Below, piece by piece: positions 9,000-18,234 of a stretch of 64,000 nucleotides of DNA. Origin of the DNA: Malachius bipustulatus (taxonomy: Eukaryota > Arthropoda > Insecta > Coleoptera > Melyridae). A program made the translations under genes and the position numbers. The number at the start of each line of letters is the position of its first letter. The stretch's first letter is position 1. The stretch is from assembly GCA_910589415.1 (NCBI GenBank), contig OU342633.1, positions 52,322,404-52,386,403 of the forward strand. Reading direction: 5' to 3'. Under the pieces are notes generated by a model that was not told the DNA's origin, did no database searches, and saw only the letters and a program-made list of their open reading frames with translations.

Positions 9000-11740
9000 A
9001 ATAACGCGATTAATTATAAAGTTAAAAAAATATCTATGCGATTGTAACGTCGAAGAGATAAAAGAAAGAACTGAGTGGATTCGGAGCGATCACAAAGTAT
9101 TTATAATGAGAGAGTTATCGAAATTATTTAAAAATAATCATGTTGGATGAGTAGGTACTGTTTTCTTAGAGAGGATGTATCTTTTAGAAATTAAACATTA
9201 AACTGATAAGGAACTGGTTTGTTTTGTTACTTTGTGGTATCGAATTATATAGAGTGTTATGGTGTTTACTGTTTATTACTTTTTAACTCTTTTTATTTGA
9301 AATATTGCTTATAAAAATTATTCCCTATAATATCTCTGTAACTTCCTATTAGATAGAAACTCTGCATGAGGGAAATTACTGAAGTATTAGTGTTCATATA
9401 CAAACATTTGTACACAAAAAAAAGAAGTAAAAATTAAAAAAAAATCAAATTGAGCTGATAATTTCTTACTCTGTAGAAAGAATTTACAATAATAATTGTA
9501 AATTAATAATTATCAAAAGCATAATATAGTGATGATTATTTATAAATGAGTTTTTGTGCAGACACCCTGTAAGCGTGCAGTGACAGTGATGCCGATGGGG
9601 GGCAAAAACATGACTGGTTTAAGTGCTTTATTTGCGAGGAAAGTCATTTAAATGTCAACAGATCCGGACAAAACCGGTCGTTTATTTTTGTGGTCAGGAG
9701 GCTAGATAAAAATTAACTAAGCCGACCCCATACCAGTTTAAAGTCGATATTGATAAGCGCCCGTCTTATCGCTGATCCGTTCGTCGTGTGTGTGCACCAT
9801 GTCCCCAGCGCCGGGATTGTTTAGACTCGACGCTATCGGGTAATGAAATGAAACTTCTTATGCTCTCAAAAACATTTTCCAAATAAGCAACCAGCAATAC
9901 ATTATTATTGTATCGCTTATCGCTTCCACCATTTTGATGGTGGACATTTAGGCCTAACCTAAGAAATAAATATGCGCGCGGTATTATTGCGCATCACATC
10001 TTTGCGCTGGCGCATGAGACAGATTCTTTAGAGATGTCATTTTTAGTTACTTATTTATGGAATAATGTGACATTTAAATCTCTTTCTATAATAACAAACA
10101 TTTTTTGCTAGTGAGAGATGAAGTGTGAATATTTTTTAGTGAACAATTATTAATAATGAATGATAAAATAAATTATTTTTGCTTTAATGAAAATAATATC
10201 TCGACTACAAAACTATATATTATTATAATATTGCGTTATTAAAAGGGGATTTTACAAAATCCAGTTAGCTTGGGTAAGATCTTATTGACCCCTTGACCTC
10301 TCATCGTAAGAGATTACATATTACTTGGAAACTAAAACATCTTTCGTTCGTGTTGACTACTGGTGATAAATAGATTGGTTCTCTGCAGGAGGTGATCGAT
10401 TTATTTAGGACGTAGGTACAATGCGATCGATAATATCTGTTTTTACAATTGACAACATTACAGTTTTGCATGCGCAATAAATCCTGTTGGCCGTCCATTA
10501 ACAGGCTAATAAAGCCCGGGAAATTTAAAATCAACATAAAATTTAAATTTAGTTCAAAATGAATCGCTTTAATCTTACAAACGTCAATTTTTTTTAATGA
10601 TTCTTCTCTTATCCGTCAGTAACAGGTCTTCAGATTAATAATTATTGTAACATATGTTATTTGCATTGATATTTTTATTTTTAACAAAATAGTTAAGCTA
10701 AACCCTAACGTTTAATTTCTATATGTTATAGTTATTTCTGAATTTATCAATAAAATTTTTTTAAGTTACACATAGTTGTTGGGGTCGTGATAATTTAAAT
10801 TAAATCGCACAACTCGCAGATTACACTGTACATATAAAATTATTTATCGCTTTCCTTCCTCTTATCTTGTTTTATTTTAACTTTTAACATAATACGAAAT
10901 TTCTGCACTTTGTTCCTTAAGCCGATTTAAACCGGTTCGGTTTAATTAACTTATTTTTTATTTTTAAATAAAATAAAATAAAATCCGCATATTTTCACCA
11001 GCACCAGACCTAATAATAAGTTATAATTTTAAACCGTATTAAATTCCAATTCTAAAATATTAAACATTAAAATATAACTATAGTACATACCCAATAATTG
11101 GTTAATCATTGCCGGATAGAAAGGGATAAACGTAAACAGAAATAAATAAATAAATAAAGCGGGGTTGCTTGATTGGGTAGGTATCAAGCACCAAGCAGTA
11201 GAATAGGTATTACCTATTCGTAGTAAGTGGACCTGGACCGGCACCTTTAACTTATTTTCTAAAACTAAAAACCATTCCCTCATCATAACATATTGTGTTG
11301 CATTGTCCCCCGGAGATCCTCATATTAAGATTTTTTATATTCCACCATCCTAGGCGTTATAAAAAACAATTAAGGGACGTGGTGGCATCCACTCTTCATT
11401 TTTATTTCAATCGGGGTCAAATTAAAAATAAAATAAAAACATAATTTTTACACATGCATCCTAAATAATAATTACAATCCTTTTCCAAAACTTAAATAAC
11501 AATAATAAGATACCAGAGAACATACATACAGATAAAATTCAGTTTTAAACATTGTTATTAATAATAAAATAGATAGGAACAGAAAATCATCAAAATTATA
11601 TAGATATATCTAATATTATTTATTAAGAAAAAAAAATATAACCAATAACAATCTTTGGTTGTAGTTTTAGTAAACGTTACTTAATTCGAGTATCTGCCTT
11701 CACGTGGCTTTGCGACATAATAACCTCCACAGCTGACTAG
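9000..11740. other. Intergenic region; possible promoter or first exon near 9540-9850
   Basis: Mostly AT-rich and noncoding. A GC-richer block at 9560-9850 has paired GATA-type sites (GATAAGCGCCCGTCTTATC, about 9750-9770). It is followed by CACCATGTCCCC, a 14-residue open frame (9799-9840) and a GTAATG donor-like site, so it could be the promoter and first exon of a plus-strand gene whose other exons I cannot find. Another GC patch with GCGCGCGG lies at about 9970-10020. Otherwise nothing is recognised; 11130-11160 is a TAAATAAA simple repeat. Confidence 0.3.
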
Positions 11741-11965
11741 ATGGATAATGTGCGGTGGCATCGCGGTCCATGCCCTCCCGCGTTGTTCGGCTTCGGCCCA
11801 TCGCGGCGTGTAATTCCCGATCCTCCGTCCTTTTCGCACTCGCTCATTGTAATCGAGCGAAAAGAGAGCGATGGAGAGTGGCCCCCAGCAAGGATCGCCG
11901 TCCCCCGCTTTGCGGGGGAAAAGACACGATAGAGATCACACGCTGATACTCGAGGGTTGGGTCGT
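11695..11965. other. GC-rich island with strong stem-loops, function unknown
   Basis: An abrupt GC-rich block in AT-rich DNA. It contains two clear hairpins: CTTTTCGCACTCG against CGAGCGAAAAG (about 11830-11866) and CCCCCGC-TTT-GCGGGGG (about 11903-11919). Several overlapping short open frames (11741-11932, 11755-11946, 11871-12086) cross it, but none resembles a protein. It could be a structured RNA, a SINE body or a repeat. I cannot assign it to a known RNA family. Confidence 0.3.
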
Positions 11966-12518
11966 CAAAGTCTTCTCTATCTCTATTCTTAATAATAATA
12001 ACTTACCAAAGCCCTACTATTATTATTATAATGGGTTCCTTTTCTTTTTACACTTTTATTTAGCTGAGTCAGTTACAGGTAATTAGATAGGTATGCTTAA
12101 TTATTTCTCTTGAATTATCTTATTTTATTTTATATTTTTTTTAATACATATAATTATAAAGAAATTGCAATGATACATAATCTACTTATTGTTTAATGAA
12201 ATTATTGAAATTACATTATTTTAAAATTCAGTTGTGCTCAACTTTTTTTAGCCAATAACAGGGTGATTGAATATTCAAACTTATTCTCGTTCTTTTTCAA
12301 TTATTTCAAATTCATTTGCTATAATAGGTATTACATTCGATAAAAGCCTTAATTTTCTTTTTATTGTAAAAAATATCCTCTAACGCAGCAAAGTTTACCA
12401 TTTTAAAAAAATAAGCGGACTTAATAACAAATTATGTGAATTTTTAGACAGCTGTACGTTCACGGAAAATCTTACATTTTTTAAGTTAAATTTGACATTC
12501 CCAACTTTTTTTGAGAAT
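11966..12518. other. AT-rich noncoding spacer
   Basis: TTATTATTATTATAA simple sequence near 12020 and general AT-rich DNA. No gene or repeat family recognised. Confidence 0.4.
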
Positions 12519-12734
12519 GAGAATGCGCTACACTAGTAAACGTTAGTGTTGGTAATGCAGAAGCGTTAGTGTCGGTAATGCAGAAGCGTCAGTGTTGGTA
12601 AAACATGCAGAAGGGTTAGTGTCGGTAATGTAGAAGCGCCAGTGTCGGTAATGAAAAAAGCGTCAGTGTCGGTAATGCAGAAGCGTCAGTGTCAGTAATG
12701 CAGAAGCGTCAGTGTCGGCAATGCAGGTTCCCTA
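12519..12734 (+). repeat. 23-bp tandem array at a hAT-like MITE terminus
   Basis: Eight units of about 23 bp (consensus AAGCGTCAGTGTCGGTAATG plus CAG) run from 12538 to 12727, preceded by GAGAATGCGCTACACTAG and ended by GTTCCCTA. The preceding and ending blocks are the subterminal and terminal sequence of the TAGGGAACCTG family in reverse orientation. The array is therefore a one-unit terminal motif expanded in tandem. The matching opposite terminus was not found nearby. Confidence 0.75.
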
Positions 12735-13347
12735 AACTCCAGTCGATTGGCTCGCCAGCTGGCGGGCGCTCTGCGAACCTGCAAGTGTAGAGCCGTCTTT
12801 GGTTTTGTGGTAGTTACTTTTTCCAGCGTCGTTGCATCTATCTCCATATTTATATCCTCCATGCTTTTTAACTACAAAGATGATTTGGAATCCTAAAAAG
12901 ACGCGTTTTCTTACAAGAGACTTTTAAAGCGGCTTGTAAAGTTCCTCTTATTTAAAAGGGACTTTATAAGAGAGTTAAGATATAGTTCCAATTTATATTT
13001 CTTTTAGGTTAGATTTTAAGGAATAAAAAACAATTCAGGGACAATTTGAAAGCTCATTTTTATTGTTTAGTGATCTCATATCAAAAATAAAAATATTATA
13101 AATAAATATATAAATTTATGCTTCAGGCAACCATATTGACATCACACATCCTGACTCTTTTACTTCTTTGGACCTCGTTCACCATCTTGGAGCCCGCAGA
13201 GGCTTCAAGCGGTATTTTTGTCATTTGTCAATGTTTACTTATTTATGAATTAAATATTAGAGTCCCTATAACGACGTCATTATCAATGAATTATTGATAT
13301 AATTGTAATTGGCAAGTTTATCGAATTAAAAAATATATAAAATATTA
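12735..13347. other. Spacer 3' of the LRR gene
   Basis: At 12784-12801 CAAGTGTAGAGCCGTCTTT resembles the right end of the Harbinger element at 990-1722 (GTGTAAAGCCGTCTTT) and may be an orphan terminus. The rest is AT-rich. No AATAAA assignment is made for the downstream gene. Confidence 0.35.
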
Positions 13348-14528
13348 CTACTCTTTATCACACTTTCCCCCGTCATCAAACTCGACATCCTTATCCTCTT
13401 TTCCAATTCTACTTGCCAATAACTCTTGTAACTTTTCCACACAATCGCAATCAACGGGGTTCCCGGTCAAATAAACATACCGTATATTACCCAACAACAC
13501 TTTGAACTTATTCTCCTCGAAGCAGCCCAAATGGTTCTCGTTCAAGAACAACATATCCACGTGCATCCCGTCCAGGAAGTCTCCGGCCATGTTCTGGATC
13601 TTGTTGCGTTGGAAATCAAGAATCAGCAAATCCTTCTTATCTGCTATGAACGGCACCACTGGCTCCGAGCTGTCTCTCTCGAAATACTCCAACATCCCCT
13701 CGAAGCCCTTGCTCGGGAGATAAGTCAACAAGTTGTCCCGGAAATCCACGATTCGGAGCGATGTGGTCTGTTTGAACCAGTTGGAGTTCCAGGCGACGAT
13801 TCTGTTGTTTCCCAGGTAGAGGTTTCGGAGGAAGGGTATGTGGTCGAAGGCGTCGTTCTCGATAGTCGAAATTAAATTGTCGGAGAGGGTCAGCTCTTGT
13901 AGATTAGGGAGGTTGAACACCCCCGATTGTATCTCTTCGAGTCGATTTCCTTGTAAATTGATCGTTTCTAACTGACTTGAACCACTGAAAGCACCTGTAA
14001 ATGTAAATGTGAGAACATTTTATACTAAGTATATGCATGGTTCTAACATGACGGGACACTCTATTTGTCATTCAATGATATTGGGGGACGAGATGATTGT
14101 GAATGTAGTTATACCAATGGTCTTTAGCACATCATCTTAAAATGTGTTTGTGATGAAGATATTATAACAAACATATGAATTTTATGATAATAATAATTAA
14201 CAAATATATTAGTTATAGCATGATGGGGCTTCATGCATCTTGTTCGCTTACCAGGTTTTATCATTCGTATTGAATTGTTTGCAATGTCCAGTCTCAAAAC
14301 CTCCTCTAAGTCTCCAAAGGAGCGCTCATATAAAACAGGTATACTTTGCCCATTAAATTGAAGTACTGTACTGTTTCTATTGATAAAATCTTTAATGCTC
14401 GCCCCCTCTCTAATATATTTCGGCTCAAAGTGATCTTCACTGAATCTCACATTCCGGAAAGTCACTTGGGCGCTAATTTGACACAGAAAAAAGAGATTAA
14501 TCACGAGAGTCGAGCGTAAACGCGACAT
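13348..14528 (-). CDS. Secreted leucine-rich-repeat protein
   Basis: Two exons, 14528-14252 and 13994-13348, joined in phase 1 (CCTG|GTAAGC donor, TTACAG acceptor) give a 307-residue protein. The N-terminus is a signal peptide (positive MSRLR, hydrophobic LVINLFFLCQ, small residues ISA). After an about 55-residue cap come some seven LRRs with L-x-x-L-x-L-x-x-N-x-I spacing: for example LQELTLSDNLIS, LRNLYLGNNRI, LRIVDFRDNLLTYL and VDMLFLNENHLG. It closes with an LRRCT-like cap starting NPVDCDC and ending in a last Cys near the acidic C-terminus. No transmembrane segment or GPI signal follows, so it is predicted soluble and extracellular. Such proteins usually mediate binding; no specific ligand can be inferred. 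Intron 1 is about 257 bp. Confidence 0.85.
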
Positions 14529-15531
14529 TTTTGCACGGTAATTGGATTAACAATTATTAATAATAAGTATCGATGAAAAGCATGAAATTATTTATTTATC
14601 TGCTGATACTTGGAAGAATTTAGTAATAAGTTAGGCAGGTTATCATTATCTTCGATAGAGTGCTTACTGGTCGCTTTAGTAGAGATTATTTAACAAGAAA
14701 ATAGCAGTTTATTGGGAAATAAAACTTGCGAATTCTTTAGAATATCGTCATTCCTTTTTTAGGATACTAATTTAGAAAAGCAATGCTTTTTTTTTGTTTA
14801 GCAGCATATGTAAAAAAATCTTTTTGTAGGCGGGTAGAGGGAATAATTCTCCTCGTTAAATTTTCGATTGGAATACCACTTGTGCAGCTTCTATAGGTTT
14901 CCTGGAACTCTCTTTTACAAAGAATTCCAAGAGTGCGACACTTCCAGAGTTTTTTTTTATTTTCCCCTGAATTTTCAAGAAAGTACATGGCCGTGGATTT
15001 AGTGGGGGTGCTAACTCCACAGCAGCCGAGTACGACAATCCCACGAATGTGAAATGACACTTTCCACACAAGTAATGTACACTATTTTTCCTACGACCAC
15101 CGTTTAATGTACATTTTTAATGTTTAAAACCACCGTTTAATGTACCTTCCGTTTCCGTACTCTTTACAATAAAAATCTGTCAATTATCCAGGTATTCTAA
15201 TCGTGATTACACAGATGAGGTACAGGCACAGAGCGCGTGCAGAGTGAAATTTATGAACGCACCCCAAAAGTGCGTCTAGATGACATTTTCGAAGTCGATC
15301 TCACTGTCACTGTCAGTTTTTGTGAAAACTGCCAAATGTCATATTTCAATTTTAGGTTAGGTAATTTTTAATTTGTGTTGCTTGCAGCATTGCAAATTTA
15401 AAATTATTTTTATATTGTTGTTCGTTATTTGTGTAAGAATCTTCAGAAATGTCCCACGAATTTAATAAATGATTCATGATTCATGAAAATTGGATAAATT
15501 CTGATAATAATAAACAAATTAAACTGCAGAG
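14529..15531. other. Intergenic between LRR and ZAD genes
   Basis: This holds the two divergent 5' regions. A phrase CACCGTTTAATGTAC is duplicated at about 15100 and 15132. Open frames at 14767-15071 (minus) show no family resemblance and are not called. AATTTTAGGTTAG and an AT-rich leader precede the ZAD gene. Confidence 0.4.
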
Positions 15532-17121
15532 ATGGATTTTTCAGTTATATGTAGGGTATGTTTGAACACTCCTCAAACCTCTCTTTCACTTTTTGAGAAT
15601 AACATATCACTTCTCATTGAAAACATATCATCTCTTAAGGTAAGTTGAATTAAAATTCCTTCTATTAACTTTCATAATGAGAGAACGCTACACCTTCACT
15701 CTCTTCAAGAGTACCTAGTTTAGTTGCCAACCGAAACCCAAGAAAACATCCTCGGGCTTTGGGGTAATGTGAGGACAGGCTAGCAAAATAAGGCACCACT
15801 CTTTGTTATTACCCTTAACATACTTTACAGTCAATATTTATATGTTTCTACCCTAGAAGTATGCATTATTTTGGCATTAGACGATTAGACCTCTCATTCC
15901 ATCAATGAGACAATTCTAATTTATAACCCCTTATTCAGGTTTCAGAGCTCGACGATTTACCTTCAAATATATGTGAACCGTGTGCCAAGGATCTAGAAGT
16001 TGCAGACGCGGTCAGACGGCGTATAATAGAATCAAATGACATTTTAACTTTCATCGTGAATTCTAGAAGCAAACTAGGAGCCAAGTCTGAACAAAATTCC
16101 ACAAACCAGGAGGCGAAACGTCTCACACCCAATGAACTAATTATCAAAACCGAAGACGAAATCAATACAGAGACACCTACTGTTTATAAAAATTCCGACA
16201 ATGATGATGATGGTGATGAGGAGGGAACAAAAGAAAGCGACTCTGAGAGTGTTGACGATGACGAAAGAGCACCAAATATTAAAAAAGAAGAAGACAATGA
16301 ACACCATGAGCGAGAAACCAAAGAGTTTACAGTGCTAACAAAAGATGAAGACATAATCGAGAAGAGCAAAAGAGATGGCGTGATCTCGTATTATTGTAAA
16401 ATTTGCAAGATAAGCGACGAATCGAACCGTAGAACCAACAGACACCAAGTCGTATTCGTGATAACTCACAAGAATCGACACAAGAAAGCCCGTTGTAACA
16501 TCTGCGGGCTCGTCTTGAAGTTCTCCCACGTGCACAGACACATCCGGAGCACCCACAAGGGGGAGCCCCAGATCTGCGATGTGTGCGGTAAAACCTTCAA
16601 ATCGTCCATGCATCTCTGGTACCATGTGTGGTACACGCACAAAAATAAGCCCATGTATAAGTGCGAGGATTGCAATAAGGAGTACCGGTCGTCTAGCTCT
16701 CTGAGTGTTCATAAACGTATCCATACTGGTAGGGAATTCAATTTTTTAATGTAGTTGAGTCGATATTTTTAATGGTATGTTTCTAGGTGTTAGACCATTC
16801 CAGTGTGATTACTGTGCGAAATGCTTCACTAGGAATCAAATGCTCAGGAAACATATTAATTCGGTGCATTTGAAGAAGCACAACAACCCGTGTGATTTCT
16901 GTAATAAGAATTTTTCGTCAAGTCATGCTTTGAAGACGCACCGGAGGCAGCACACCGGGGAGACCCCTTATCTTTGCTCTTATTGTCCGGACAGCTTTCG
17001 ACAGATGGTGTCTTTGAAGACGCATATGAAATCCAAGCACGGGATTGTGAATGCTGGTAAAGAGCAGGTGTCTTCAGAAAGTCGAGAAAATGTGGAGTTG
17101 TGTATGAATATGAACGATTGA
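15532..17121 (+). CDS. ZAD C2H2 zinc-finger transcription factor
   Basis: Exons 15532-15639, 15939-16728 and 16787-17121 (junction phases 0 and 1, all GT-AG) encode 410 residues. The N-terminal ZAD (zinc-finger-associated dimerisation domain, insect-expanded) has its four zinc Cys split by intron 1: C-R-V-C at residues 7-10 and C-E-P-C at about residues 48-51. An acidic linker (EDEINTE, DDDGDEEG) follows to about residue 145. Then come seven C2H2 fingers: a degenerate first one (CKICKISDE), then CNICG, CDVCG, CEDCN, CDYCA, CDFCN and CSYCP, with TGE/TG linkers between several. Intron 2 falls inside the HTG linker between fingers 4 and 5. Expected to be a sequence-specific nuclear DNA-binding dimer; targets unknown. 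A decayed paralogue lies at 26373-27650. Confidence 0.9.
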
Positions 17122-17775
17122 ACTTATGTCTTTGGGTGGTGTAAATATATTTTGATTTTGTTTTGATTATTGAAGGTATTATTTATTTATAAATTTGTGT
17201 TTTATATTAAAAGAATTACACAATAATATATTGCCCGATTCTTAATTTATTTACTGTTAACAGAGAATAAGAAAAAACATCTTTCACACAAATAAAAAAG
17301 TAGTTTTTTTAAATTAACGACATATTTGTAAATTCTTGATACACTAGAAGTAGTACACACGATCGTTGGAACGGTTTCTTGTAAGTAACGTTGTAACTTA
17401 CATTTTTACGTGAGACTCAAAAAATGTACCTTGCAACATTATTCAATGGAATGTTTTCATTTAGCGATTGTTAAAATATTGTTTAAATATTATTTAAGGT
17501 AAATAAGGCAACAATTAAAGCTTTGGTGGAAGCATTCTGCCCATTTAAACCTGCTGAATCGAAAAAATCACTCCAAAAAATTATGTAAGTTACAACTATT
17601 AATAAAAAGTCTAAAAAAATTACAGTGAAAATGTACCTACTGACCACCTATAAATTGTAATTTTTTGTTCACATTGAGCAAATTGGACTACTTTTCAATT
17701 AATTTATTATTCGTTATTCGTTATTGGAATTTATTGTTTTTTTTTTTTTTTTTTATTTATTTATTTATTTTTTTT
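17122..17775. other. AT-rich spacer downstream of ZAD gene
   Basis: No gene recognised. The right end is a T-rich/TTTATTTA tract (about 17735-17780), which is the A-rich tail of the minus-strand SINE that follows. Confidence 0.4.
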
Positions 17776-17836
17776 TAAAGAGGAGCATCGGTCTTAACTG
17801 TGTAGGTAAGACATAGTCGCTCCACTCTGGTAAATA
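17776..17836 (-). mobile_element. SINE 3' fragment
   Basis: Read on the minus strand it gives GTCTTACCTACACAGTTAAG then CCGATGCTCCTCTTT, followed by an A-rich/TAAA tail. This is the same 3' body as the SINE at 3394-3625. The tRNA-like head is absent, as expected for a 5'-truncated copy. Confidence 0.6.
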
Positions 17837-18234
17837 GACGCCGACGTGGTCATTGTTGTCAGTTGTCGTGTTTTTTCCTGAAGTTTGACGTGACACCCCC
17901 GCCACCGCCAATTGCCATTGACATCGAAGTGATTAGTGAAGCCATTAGTGATGCCAATGATGCTATTAGTGAATGAATACTGAATATTTTAGTTTCATTA
18001 AAATTAGGCAGTTCAGTTAGGTACTTTAGTTATAGTTTATAGTACGTCTGTCGGTATTTATTTATTGATTGAGTGGTTTGATTTGGGTGTTCCCGTAAAA
18101 TTCCAAGTTTATCCTCAGTTTTATGAGAGAATGGAGTTCGAGGCGGAACTTAAAATAATTCGTGGAACAGTACCCGCCAGCATGAAAAACAAAACCTAAT
18201 ACCCACCTAGCGTTGAGGTAAGAATATCCTGCTA

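Noticed and set aside
11741..12086. Three overlapping short open frames in a GC-rich block
   Set aside because: They overlap in different frames with no family resemblance; high GC alone lengthens frames.
12538..12727. CRISPR-like regular short repeats
   Set aside because: The 23-bp units are contiguous with no spacers and match the terminus of a transposon family; the genome is eukaryotic.
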